Origin: Sophora flavescens
Lineage: Eukaryota; Streptophyta; Magnoliopsida; Fabales; Fabaceae
Assembly: GCA_030762895.1 (NCBI GenBank)
Contig: CM061070.1
Span: forward strand, 50,915,007-50,979,006
DNA length: 64,000 nucleotides
Direction of reading: 5' to 3'
Shown: positions 21,878-32,600 of the stretch, piece by piece
How the letters are laid out: each line of letters starts with the position of its first letter
Numbering within the stretch: the first letter of the stretch is position 1
Notes under the pieces: model-generated
What the model saw: only the letters and a program-made list of their open reading frames with translations
Told to the model about the DNA's origin: nothing
Databases searched by the model: none
Program-made: the position numbers and the translations under genes

Positions 21878-22243
21878 TGACATTTACTGCTGGCTTGCTT
21901 GATGCCAAAATGAATGAAGTTTACTCTTTTAATAGAAAAATACGTGTAAATAAGCCTCCTTTTGTCTTTAGTTCTCCCAAAGGTGTGATATTTTGAATTA
22001 TATTGCGTTTGTGCATATAGTGACTTAATTCCCAAACCAGCGATGGAAGTGTAAATTTTACTTTTAAATATGTAGACATTTTGGCATCTCGAACATGGAC
22101 AAGCCACACATGCAAATCTCTTGATGAACTCATGAACATGGTCAATTCATCGATGAACTTTTATTAAACAGGAATGGATCGAGATAAGTTTGGATGAAAA
22201 CAAAGAACCAAGGAGATCGGGGCCAACCATTATTGAAAAATTG
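21878..22243 (+). pseudogene. RRP12-like two-exon fragment, right arm
   Basis: Exon 1 (about 21,880-21,983) encodes MTFTAGLLDAKMNEVYSF and FVFSSPK, then a GT donor. An intron of about 90 bp ends in AG at 22,074-22,075. Exon 2 reads DILASEHGQATHA and ISLDENKEPRRSGPTIIEKL. This is the same exon pair as 35,048-36,043 on the other strand. A one-base deletion near 22,170 shifts the frame compared with the copy at 63,260. It is cut at about 22,243, where copia sequence begins. Confidence 0.75.
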
Positions 22244-22245
22244 GA

Positions 22246-23498
22246 TGCCTTTTGATTACACTCGCAATGATCTCTCAATGGCCAAACCATCCATTGTCAG
22301 GGTGCTTTTAACCCTGGCCATCACTAACAGCTGGCTCATTTAGCAGCTGGATGTAAAGAAAGCATCTTCAATGGACTTTCTGTGGAGGAAGTGTACCTGG
22401 AACAATCAATTGGGTTCCAAAGCCAGCAACCAGGTCAAGGGTGCAGGCTCAACAAAGCCATTAATGCCTTAAGCAGGTGCCAAGAGATTGGTTTGAAAGG
22501 TTGACGAAGACTATTGTTCAATTTGGTTTTCAATCAAGTAAGTCTGATGAATCTTTGTTCGTTGACACTAGATCATGCACTCTACCTATGTTCTAGTTTA
22601 TGTTAATGATATAATCATCACTGGACATCATCTCAGAGAATTGCAAACCTCATTGTGAAGCTGAATGCTGAATTTATCGCACTAGATCAAGACACTCTAC
22701 CATGATTGGGGACCTTGACTATTTCCAAGGTGTAGAAGTGAGGAAACTGCCTAGTGATGGACTCATTCATTCCCAAACCAAACTACATGCGGAACCCATA
22801 CAAGCCAGATCCCTCTTTATACAGATCTATAGTTAGGGCACTCCAATATGCCACCATAACTTGTCCTGAAATTTGGTTCAGTGTAAGCAATGTTTGTCAA
22901 TTTCTGTCTCAACCACTTGAGGAGCACTGGAAAGCAGTAAAGTGGATTCTCAGGTAGACAAGGAACATCCTCTCATGGTTTGGTGCTAAAACCTACTCCT
23001 AAAGGTCAGCCTCTAGCACTGCAGGTCTTTAGTGATGCTAACTGGGTAGCAGATCTGGATGACATAAGATCAATCTTATGTCTTGGTGGTCAAGGAAGCA
23101 AACACTAGTAGCCAGGTCCAGCACTAAAGCAGAGTACAAAGCCCGATTGCCACCACCACAGACGTACTTTGGCTCCAATCTTTGCTCAAGGAGCTGAAAG
23201 TTGACAGACTACAACCGGTGATTTGGTGTGCAACCTAAGCACCGTCTCTCACACAACCCAGTCCTCCACTCAAGAACTAAACATATGGAACTTGATCTCT
23301 TCTTTGTCAGGGAGAAGGTCCTCAACAAGTCCCTGTCGATCAGCATATCCCTTGACAAGATTAGGTTACACCTGCTCACCAAACCTTTGTCTCAAACAAG
23401 GTTTGAAGAGCTGAGAAGCAATCTTGGGGTACTTGACAAGCTGTGTTGTAAACCCTCCTTAGACTTAGCGGGTGTACTAGAATATATGTGCATAACAA
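22246..23498 (+). pseudogene. Ty1/copia pol remnant (RT and RNase H)
   Basis: Heavily decayed reverse transcriptase: KPSIVRVLLTLAITNSWLI, LDVKKA, VEEVYLEQ, then YRSIVRALQYATITCPEIWF and QFLSQPLEEHWKAVKWILR (22,754-22,957). It is followed by RNase H: QTLVARSSTKAEYK near 23,100 and PVLHSRTKHMELDLFFVREK near 23,250-23,310, ending LLTKPLSQTRFEEL. Many stops and shifts. The YVDD box reads as YVND with a stop beside it. No gag or integrase; the 5' side is fused to the RRP12-like fragment. Confidence 0.85.
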
Positions 23499-23719
23499 TG
23501 TTAGTGTAGATCAGGTTGCAACAGATTAGTGACTCATGCTAAGTTAGCTAGGTTGTTAGGATTTAGCTTCCTTATGACTACCTAATATGCTAAAACTAGC
23601 ATACTTGTACCAATTACACTCAAGTTAATAATATAGATTTTGAATTCAGTTTTCCCTCTCTTTCTTCCTGCTCTTTCTCTCTTCTCTCTCTCTTCCACCA
23701 TTGTTGAGTTTCTAACCCA
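23499..23719 (+). mobile_element. Probable copia 3' LTR
   Basis: Starts TGTTAGTG directly after the pol remnant and ends near CTAACCCA, giving TGTTAG/CTAAC-type termini. Contains a CT-rich tract near its 3' end. No partner LTR is present. Confidence 0.5.
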
Positions 23720-23928
23720 TACAAACAATGGCAACCATTGCACCAAGGCTTCCCTTCAACTTGCAAATGTTAAAAAAAAATTTTAAAAAATATTTATCAG
23801 CCCTATCGAGCTCATAGGTTGAAGCTTTTTAGGGCTTTTATATGCTCAAATGTAAATTAGCAAAATCCAACAAAAAAATATCCTATTTGGAGCCATATGT
23901 AATTGCTGGAATCTTAGGACTCGTTTGG
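23720..23928. other. No recognisable feature
   Basis: AT-rich sequence with short A-runs between the copia LTR and the inverted-repeat element. Nothing coding. Confidence 0.4.
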
Positions 23929-24315
23929 TGGTCAGGATAAGAGAGACAGGATAGGGTAAGCTATCATATTGTCTGAAACTATTGTTTGGTGAGCCAGCAG
24001 AATAGGATAAAGCATTCTCGTCACTTATCATATATTGTACATCTAATTAAAATCCTATCCTGAGGTGAGAGCGGTGTTAGAATCCAACATGATAGGATAT
24101 AGTGATTTAAAGTATGATAAAATATATAAAATAATTGAAGTATAAAAAAATATAACATGGTTACCAAAAAAAAAAGTATAATAAAATATAAGATATTTTA
24201 AATAATACAAATATTACAAATTTTAAAAAATAATTTTATTATGTCAAAAGGCTAATTTTGTTATTTTATATTATTTTAAAAATTGAAAAATATAAAAAAT
24301 TATTCTAAACATAGC

Positions 24316-27300
24316 CGGTCCCAAGCCCGTTTAAAAGGAGAGGGTTGTGTTAGGCCATCGACAACCAACGTAAAACTTAGTCGAATCTCTATGACATAGA
24401 TCAACAACGTAATAATGCTAATGCTAGGTCGTTGCCCAGAAGCAACGCGCTGTATAGCTCGAGTACAGTGTCAAAAGAGCAAGGGCCGCTGCATCGCCGC
24501 CTGGATGTAGTGAAAAATAAGCAAGGGTTCCCACATTTTTGTGAACGAGTGTGGGTAAAGAAGCTAGCTCACGAGAGTAGGATTCGCTTTGGAACTTGGA
24601 ATATAGGCACACTTACAGGTAAATCAATGGAAATAGTTGACACTATGATTAGGAGAAGGATCAATTTCATGTGCCTACAAGAAACTAAGTGGGTGGGAGA
24701 AAAGACAAAGGAATTAGACTCTTCGGGTTTTAAGCTTTGGTACACTGGCAAAGTAAAATCGAGAAATGGGGTGGGCATAATTGTGGATAAATATTGGAAG
24801 AATGATATTGTGGATGTAAAAAGGGTTGGAGATAGGATCATTGCCCTAAAATTTGTAGTGGATCAAGACACCATTAATGTGATTAGTGCTTACGCACCTC
24901 AGGTAGGGTTAGAAGAACACTTCAAGGTAAAATTTTGGGAGGATTTAGAAGGCCTAATTCAGGAAATACCGCTAGGTGAAAAGATTTTCTTAGGAGGTGA
25001 TCTAAATGGGCATGTAGGGAGGGCACCTAGAGGTTACGACGGTTTGCATGGGGGATATGGCCTAGGGGAGGTAAATGGTGAGGGCAAGTCCATTTTAGAC
25101 TTTTCATCTGCTTTCGATCTTACTATAACCAATACGTGTTTTAGGAAACGTGAGGAGCATATTATCACATACAAAAGTGCGGTGACAAGCTCTCAAATAG
25201 ATTTCTTTCTTATTAGAAGATCAGATAGAAAGATTTGCTTGGACTGTAAAGTCATACCTGGAGAGAGCTTGACTACCCAACATAGAGTCTTGGTCATGGA
25301 TGTAAGAGTTAAAAGGAGTGTGAAGAGAAGAGGCCACAAAAAGGTTTTAAGGATCAAGTGGTGGCAACTGAAGGGTGAAAAACAAAGGATCTTCCAACAC
25401 AAGGTTTTGGAGGGAGGGTTTTGGGAGGCAAACAGAAGTGCAAATGATATGTGGGACAAGATGGCCAAGGGGAGTAGGAAGGTAGCTATAGAGACACTTG
25501 GTGAATCAAGAGGATTCGGACCTAGGGGTAAAGAATCCTGGTGGTGGGATGAAAGTGTGCAAGCTAAGGTTCGGGTTAAAAGGGAATGTTTTAAAGCTTG
25601 GTCTTTATGTAGAAATGCTGAAAATTGGGAAAATTATAAGGTGGCAAAAAAAGAGACCAGGAAGGCAGTGAGCGAAGCTAGAACTAAAGCTTTTGACGGC
25701 TTGTACCAATCCTTAGGCACCAAAGATGGTGAGAAATCTATTTATAGGCTTGCTAAAAATAGGGAAAGAAAGACAAGAGACTTGGACCAAGTGAAGTGTA
25801 TTAAGGATGAAGAAGGTAAAGTTTTGGTTAAGGAACAAGATATTAAAGATAGATGGAAGAATTATTTCCACAAGTTATTTAATGAAGGATTTGAAGTTTT
25901 ATCATGCTCACAGGTGCTTGACATCAGAGAGGAGGACCAAAATTACACTTTTTATCGTAGAATCCAAGAGCATGAGGTAAAAGAAGCTTTGAGAAGGATG
26001 GATAATGCCAAGCCAGTTGGACCAGACAATATACCTGTGGAGGTATGGAAGAGTCTAGGAAATAGAGGCATTAGTTGACTCACGAAGTTTTTTAACGAGA
26101 TTATGAGGTCAAAGAAAATGCCGGACAAATGGAGGAGAAGCACTTTAGTTCCGATTTACAAGAACAAGGGAGATATACAAAATTGCGTAAATTATAGGGG
26201 GATTAAGCTTATGAGTCATACTATGAAGCTATGGGAAAGGGTGCTTGAACGGAGACTAAGAAAAGAAACCAAAATCATCGACAACCAATTTGGTTTTATT
26301 CCCGGGAGGTCGACCATGGAAGCAATTTACTTGCTACGACGAGTGATGGAACAATATCGAAGGGATCAAAAAGATTTACACATAGCCTTCATTGATTTGG
26401 AGAAAGCATATGATAGGGTGCCAAGAGACGTTTTGTGGAAAGCCCTAGAAAAGAAAGGTGTTCGGATTGCCTATATTCGAGCTATCAAGGATATGTATGA
26501 GGGGGCCACGACTAGTGTGAGAACGCAGGGTGGAGCCACAGAAGATTTCCCAATAACCATAGGTCTGCACCAGGTGTCAGCTTTAAGCCCCTATCTTTTT
26601 ACCTTGGTCTTGGATGTACTTACGGAGCACATTCAAGAGCTAGCACCGCGATGCATGCTTTTCGCAGACGATATAGTTCTAGTTGGAGAGTCGAGAGATG
26701 ATATAAATGGAAGGTTGGAGACTTGGAAACAAGCTTTAGAAGCACATGGCTTCCGCTTGAGTAGAAGCAAGACGGAGTATATGGAATGTAAGTTTAGCAA
26801 AAGGCGAAACACCTCTAGCTTAGAGGTGAAAGTTGGAGACCACAACATACCACAAGTCACACGGTTTAAATATCTTGGGTCTATTATACAAAATGACGGA
26901 GAAATTGAGGGAGATGTAAACCATCGGATTCAATCAGGGTGGTCGAAATGGAGGAAGGCTTCGGGTTTTTTGTGTGATAAAAAGGTACCTCTTAAGCTAA
27001 AGGGAAAATTTTACCGTACAGCTATTAGACCGGCGATGTTGTATGGGATGGAGTGTTGGGCGGTAAAAAATCAACACGAGAGTAAAATCAATGTAGCAGA
27101 GATGAGAATGTTGCGCTGGATGAGCAGAAAAACTAGACGTGATAGGATTAGGAATGATAGCATTAGAGAGAGTTGGGGTAGCACCTATTGTAGAAAAGAT
27201 GGTTGACTCTCGACTTAGGTGGTTTGGGCATGTATGAAGGAGACCTTTAGATTCTTTAGTAAGGAGAGTTGACCAAGTGGAGGACAATCCAATAGCTAGA

Positions 27301-27463
27301 GGCAGAGGTAGGCCAAGAAAAACTATAGGAGAAACTATTAAGAAAGATTTGGAGGCCAGTGATTTAACTATTAACATGATTCATGATAGAACATTATGAC
27401 GCCGTATGATCCATGTAGCCGACTCCACCTAGTGGGATAAGGCTTGGTTGTTGTTGTTGTATG
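24316..27463 (+). mobile_element. RTE-type LINE, full-length but inactive
   Basis: Starts at 'agccggtcccaagcccg' and ends with 'ccacctagtgggataaggc' plus a (TTG)n tail, characteristic of plant RTE-clade LINEs. Contains endonuclease and reverse transcriptase in one reading frame with nonsense codons. Both ends look present. No clear target duplication was found. Confidence 0.9.
24432..27430 (+). pseudogene. RTE LINE endonuclease-reverse transcriptase ORF
   Basis: The apurinic-type endonuclease is recognisable by FGTWNIGTLTGKS, CLQETKW, SAYAPQVG, GGDLNGHVG, SQIDFFLI and TTQHRVLVMD (24,580-25,310). The reverse transcriptase follows: KSTLVPIYKNKGD-type sequence as RRSTLVPIYKNKGD, NYRGIKLMSHTMKLWERVL, FGFIPGRSTMEAI, FIDLEKAYDRV, and the catalytic FADD at about 26,660, then FKYLGSIIQ. 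A TGA at 26,076-26,078 splits one continuous frame; a frameshift occurs near 27,165; two more TGA codons lie at 27,234-27,236 and 27,397-27,399. All three TGA codons stand where tryptophan is expected. Host annotations often mislabel this as a craniofacial-development-like protein. Confidence 0.9.
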
Positions 27464-27806
27464 TAAAGTAAAAACTAAAAATGAATATTTAAAATTAAAA
27501 AAAATTAATTTAAATTAAACAATATTTGAAAATTTTAAAATATTATAAATAATTTTATCACAAGGATAATTTTGTCTTTTTAAATAATTTTAAAAAATTT
27601 AAATTATAAAAAAAATATAATAAAATATGAAAACATTTAGAATAAAATTGAAAATTTTAAAATTCATACTAAAATTATAATACGATCCAGTTGGTTATCT
27701 GGTGAACACCAAACGTCGGTTAGGATACCAGCTTATCCTGCACATATCATATTTTACTCCTATCATGCTCTCTTATCCTATCCTGACCACCAAACGACCG
27801 CTCAGA

Positions 27807-28249
27807 GGACTATGGGTCTGCTTGATATGTAAAGATCACCCACTTGATGGTCATTATGGAATCACGAGTACCTTAGATTATTTACCACTTAAATACCATC
27901 ATTTGGATGATGCCAGTGGCATGCGATGCAAGCCCAAGGAAAAATCCGGTAAAGCTAATAGAAGACACTGCATACTCATCCATTTATTAAAAAAAATGCT
28001 ACATGGAAAATTGCAACTAAACTGCATTACTAAAAAAGCTTTGACAACTAAGAGCAAGTATTATGTCAGTAAGAAAAGAACCAACAATTTTTCACAAGTG
28101 CCCCAAATTATCCTGTAGCCAGTGCACAATGTCAGACTCTTTATGCTCATACTATACTGAAGGTCAATATTCTACAACATACAGATGCAGCAAGACAAAA
28201 GCATGCCCCAAGGGGACAAACATTGAAGCAACAACTCAGCTTTGAATAC
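27807..28249. other. No recognisable feature (3' of RRP12-like exons)
   Basis: Lies downstream of the last recognised RRP12-like exon on the minus strand. I could not extend the RRP12 homology into it; the next exons seem lost. Confidence 0.4.
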
Positions 28250-28376
28250 CTTTGACTTCGTGATGTGGACTATTAAGCAGTAAAGGCAATCAAGTCTATG
28301 ACGTTTAGCAGGAAAATGGTATGAAGGAAGAATTTCAACCATAAGCTCCTCAAACTTGGATGAAACAATATCTGAA
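28250..28376 (-). pseudogene. RRP12-like exon (KRHRLDCLY)
   Basis: Encodes SDIVSSKFEELMVEILPSYH and FPAKRHRLDCLYCLIVHITK, then a GTATTC donor. It joins in phase to the exon at 28,707-28,759. No stop inside. Confidence 0.75.
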
Positions 28377-28706
28377 CTCTGTCAAGAATTATCCAAAGCG
28401 AAAACTGTAAGCTGTAATATTTGACTAAATGAAACTAGATCAGCAGTAAGAAACACCAATTCTATAGCTAAAATGTACATTATCAACACCTTTGATGATC
28501 ACTTCAACAACTTAACCATTGATTAATAGAAACCAATCATCTATTTTTTTGGACAACAGGCATACCCATGACAAAACTAGTGACTGAAACATTTTAACCA
28601 AGAAGTTGCAACATGAATACTTTGGGAGGAAATGACAAAATATTAAAATACTTCTGAGCTTTTATGTTAACAAAAAATTTGAATTGTATAATGCAGAGAA
28701 ATACAC

Positions 28707-28759
28707 AGAATGGTTGGAAGTACTTTGTATGCCTTCTTGTGCATGACACCTTCAACATC
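28707..28759 (-). pseudogene. RRP12-like exon (KKAYKVL)
   Basis: Encodes DVEGVMHKKAYKVLPTIL. Acceptor AG at 28,760-28,761, donor GTGTAT. Confidence 0.7.
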
Positions 28760-28862
28760 CTCCAGATAATAATCACTTTAGCCATCCAAACTTTCCTACT
28801 TGAAAAAGGAGTTTCAGAAATTCCTTGCAAAGAAAGTTAAGCACCATATATCTCAGCCAAAC

Positions 28863-28956
28863 CTTCAATGCTGGCTTTATTTCTTGAAATAATGAAGCAA
28901 TATCTTTATCATCTAAGCCAGGCAACAACAAAACTGCAAAATCAAGAAACTGTTCC
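28863..28956 (-). pseudogene. RRP12-like exon (LLPGLD)
   Basis: Encodes EQFLDFAVLLLPGLDDKDIA and SLFQEIKPALK between a CCAG acceptor and a GTTTGG donor. The codon split with the previous exon (..TTGAG|GGAACAG..) restores LREQ, supporting the intron model. Confidence 0.8.
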
Positions 28957-29115
28957 CTGGGATAAAAAGAAATTCAATGACATAAATACAGACACCCAAC
29001 AAGTAAATAAGATAATTAAAGTGAAATGCAGAATAGGCTAATTTTTTTCAACTTTACGAAAAAAACAAAAAAAAAACAGTTTAGACACATTGGAGAGATA
29101 GAATATTATCGATAC

Positions 29116-29288
29116 CTCAAAATGGATGGAGACACAGTATATGATGCATCATCAATCTTCATAGTATTTTTGGAATAGTATATTTCATTAGCCTTTTGAG
29201 TGAATTTATCAAGCTTCTGCTTTTTCTCCTCAAATAAATTGTGCACATCGGCTTTATTTGCTATAGAAGCAATATAGCCAATTATGCA
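29116..29288 (-). pseudogene. RRP12-like exon (ADVHNLFEEK)
   Basis: Encodes CIIGYIASIANKADVHNLFE and the segment ending DDASYTVSPSIL. Acceptor 'ttacag', donor GTATCG. No internal stop. Confidence 0.75.
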
Positions 29289-29576
29289 CTGTAAATGAAG
29301 CAAAATCATCATTATAAATTTGCAAATTAAATGTAACAAAAAGAACAGAGCAACCAATCTATTCATGAAAAGGATACAATAAATCATGAAATGTTAATAC
29401 GTCAAAGAACTTGTCTATATGACAACATTCTACCTTTTTGTAGCCATATTTTTTGGTGGAGTCCCTTTAACAAATTTCCAAGGGAATATCATTGGCAAAA
29501 ATTGCCCATACATCAAAATCAGGTATAGACTTCAAAGTAGCAGTCTTTCAACGTAAGCTATGTAGTCAATCCCGGA

Positions 29577-29636
29577 TAGCGGCCGACCCCAAATGCGCTA
29601 TAGCAGGATAGCAAGTAGCAGGATGGCCGCTACATT
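29577..29636. repeat. Tiny foldback (TAGCGGCC..GGCCGCTA)
   Basis: A 60-bp segment bounded by an 8-bp perfect inverted repeat, next to the copia insertion site. Possibly a MITE remnant. Confidence 0.35.
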
Positions 29637-29648
29637 GAAGATCATAGG

Positions 29649-32600
29649 TATAGTGTTGTTGATGTGGCAATATTCTGTTGAAGTCAGTTAGAACCTTCTA
29701 ACCTCTTTCAGTTTTCAGTTTTTTAGTTTTGGCTCAGCTTTGTTAGTTGGTTAGAAAACTTGTAATCATCTATCTGCTGATATATAAAGCACATAGGTGA
29801 GCTAGCTGAGAGAACAAAAAAAAAAAACAGAACAGGCTTTGATTGTATTACAAAAGAATCAGGTTGAGAGTGAACTTGGGTGTAATTGGGATCAAAGGGT
29901 TCTGTGTGAAAACTGAGAGTGTAAGAGGAGAAACTTCTTCTGTAATCTGTTTCCAATACTCTGATATAGACTGGACTAGAAGTTGTGCTTAGTCCCGGAG
30001 ATGTAGGCAACTTTGTGGCCGAACTCCGTCATCAAACACCTGGTGTTCATCTTTCTTTTCTTTGTTCTTTCTGTCTTTACATTGTTCAGAATTCTATTGT
30101 GTTGTTTTAGAGCTAGTTACTGGTGTGTTTGTTTCATTCTATTCAGGGAATCTTGCATAACAACTGGTATCAGGAGCTTCATTGCAAGGTCCTGGGCAAG
30201 ATGACGAAATTCGACATTGACAAATTCAATGGAAAGAATGATTTTGCTCTATGGAGGTTAAAGATGCGAGCTATGCTTGTACATCAGGGATTGGAAGATG
30301 CTCTGGAAGGGGAGAGAAGGTTGCCAAACACAATGTCTGAGAAAGAAAAAAAGGATCTTTTGACCAAGGCACACAGTGCCATCATACTGTGTTTGGGGGA
30401 TAAAGTCCTTCGAGAGGTATCTAAAGAAAAATCCGTTGCTGCTCTGTGGTTGAAGCTCGAAAATCTCTACATGACCAAGTCATTGGCAAATCGATTGTAT
30501 TTGAAACAAAGGCTCTACAACATCAAGATGCAGTTCGGCACATCCATTGAAGATCATATGGATGAGTTCAATAGGTTGATTCTTGACCTAGAGAACATTG
30601 ATGCAAAAATAGATGATGAAGACCAAGCCCTACTCTTGATTCGATCTCTGAGTAGTTCATATGAACATCTTGCTGATACTCTTGTCTATGGGAGAGAAAC
30701 CTTGTCCCTTGAGGAGGTGCAGGCAGCTCTAATCTCAAAAGAGTTGTCTAAGAGAGCTGATAACAAGGAGAGTGACACTGGGGAAAACCTAACTGCAAGA
30801 GGCAGACCTGACAAAAAAGAAGGAAAAGGGAAGAATCGGGCAAGATCCAAATCCAAAGGAAAATGGAAGTGCTTTATTTGTCATAAAGAGGGTCACTTCA
30901 AGAAGAATTGTCCAGAAAGATGAGCCAAGAAGAAGCATTCAAAGGAAGATAAAGGAGATGCATCAGTGGCTTCAGATGGGTATGAAAGTGCAGATATGCT
31001 AGTTGCTGCAACCTGCCAAACACAATCAGAATGGGTAATGGATTCTGGTTGTTCTTTTCACATGTGTCCCAACAAGCAGTGGTTCATCGATTACAAACAG
31101 ATTGAGGGAGGTCAAGTGATAATGGGAAACAATGCCACATGCAAAGTTATTGGCATTGGATCCATCAAGCTCAAACTCAATGATGGAACCGAGAAGTCAT
31201 TGACAAATGTGAGGCATGTACCTGATCTGAAACGAAACTTGATCTCCCTTGGGACTTTGGAGGAAGTTGGTTTTGGCTTCAAAGCTGAGGACTCTTTACT
31301 GAAGGTAATAAAGGGCTCTCGGGTGATAATGAAGGGATATAGGAAGAATGGCTTGTATGTTCTCAAAGGAGAAACTATAATTGGCACCTCCTCTGTGGCT
31401 ACTGAAAACGATATAAGCAAGGGAAGCTTGTGGCATCAAAGACTTGCCCATATCAGTGAGAGAGGTCTCCAAGAATTACAGAAGCAAGGGCTGTTGTGTG
31501 GTGACAAGGTAGAAGGCCTTGAATTCTGTGAGCATTGTGTGCTTGTCAAGCAAACAAGAGTAAAGTTCAACACTGCAACTCACAAAACCAAGGACAAGCT
31601 GGACTACATACATTCTGATCTATGGGGGCCATCAAGAACTCCATCTCATGGAGGCAACAGGTATTTCATCACTTTCATTGATGACTATAGCAGAAAAGTT
31701 TGGATATACTTGTTAAAAAGCAAAGATGAAGCTTTTAAAACCTTTGTACATTGGAAAACCAGAGTTGAAAAACAATGTGAAAGGAAAATAAAGGCTTTAA
31801 GAACAGATAATGGCCTAGAGTATTGTGGAGAAAAATTCAATGACTTCTGTAAAGATCATGGAATCTATAGAAACAACATCTAGAAGGCATACCCCTCAGC
31901 AAAATGGTTTAGCAGAGAGGCTAAATAGGACTTTGTTAGAAAGGGTTAGGTGTATGCTTTCTAATGCAGGGTTGTCTAAGCAATTTTGGGGAGAACCAGC
32001 CCACACAGCCTGCTATCTCATCAACAGAAGTCCCTCTGCAGCAATTGAGTTCAAGACTCCACAAGAACTATGGAATGGCAGTCCAACAGATTACAAGAAT
32101 CTCAGAATTTTTGGGTGTCCTGTCTTCTATCATGTAAGTGAAGGCAAACTTGAGCCAAGAGCCAAGAAAGGCTTGTTCATGGGATACCCTGATGGAGTTA
32201 AAGGCTATAGGATCTGGTGCCATGACAAGAGAAAATGCATAATCAGCAGAGATGTCACCTTCCATGAAACTGACATGAACAGATCAAAGCTTGCATTCAA
32301 ATGCAAGGATACGGCTGAACACCAAGAGGAATCCAAGCTTAAGGTGGAGTTTGATGATGATACAGAAATAGACCAAGCCCAACAGACTGTTGGAACTTCA
32401 GTGCAGGACACAAATGAACAGCATGACAAATTCAGAAACCAATAGCCTGAATGACTATGTACTGGTCAGGGACAGAGAAAGGAGGACAATCAAACCTCGT
32501 GACAGGTTTGGCTATGCTGATATGACTGCTTATGCACTAAATGCAGCATATTTTGTGGATGATGAAGAGCCTAGATCATACAAAGAAGCAATGAATGGCA

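Larger units (their letters stand above)
23929..27806. mobile_element. Inverted-repeat DNA element, split by LINE
   Basis: The ends 'tcgtttggtggtcaggataa' (23,933-23,952) and its near-exact reverse complement at about 27,775-27,795 form long imperfect terminal inverted repeats. The inner arms also share 'gtttggtg' and 'ataggata' motifs in inverted orientation. The remaining interior is extremely AT-rich, as in a non-autonomous MITE-like element. The LINE at 24,316-27,463 is nested inside. I could not define a target duplication, so superfamily is left open. Confidence 0.6.

Noticed and set aside
24569..24841. Minus-strand frames inside the LINE
   Set aside because: Shadows of the endonuclease-reverse transcriptase coding sequence, with no family motif.
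23929..27806. PIF/Harbinger (Tourist-like) assignment with TTA target site
   Set aside because: TTA precedes the left end, but no matching trinucleotide follows the right end, so the superfamily is left open.
30165..30176. tRNA-like matches at primer sites (also 3,776, 8,143, 40,585)
   Set aside because: Only the complement of a tRNA 3' end is present; there is no cloverleaf, so these are primer-binding sites and not tRNA genes.
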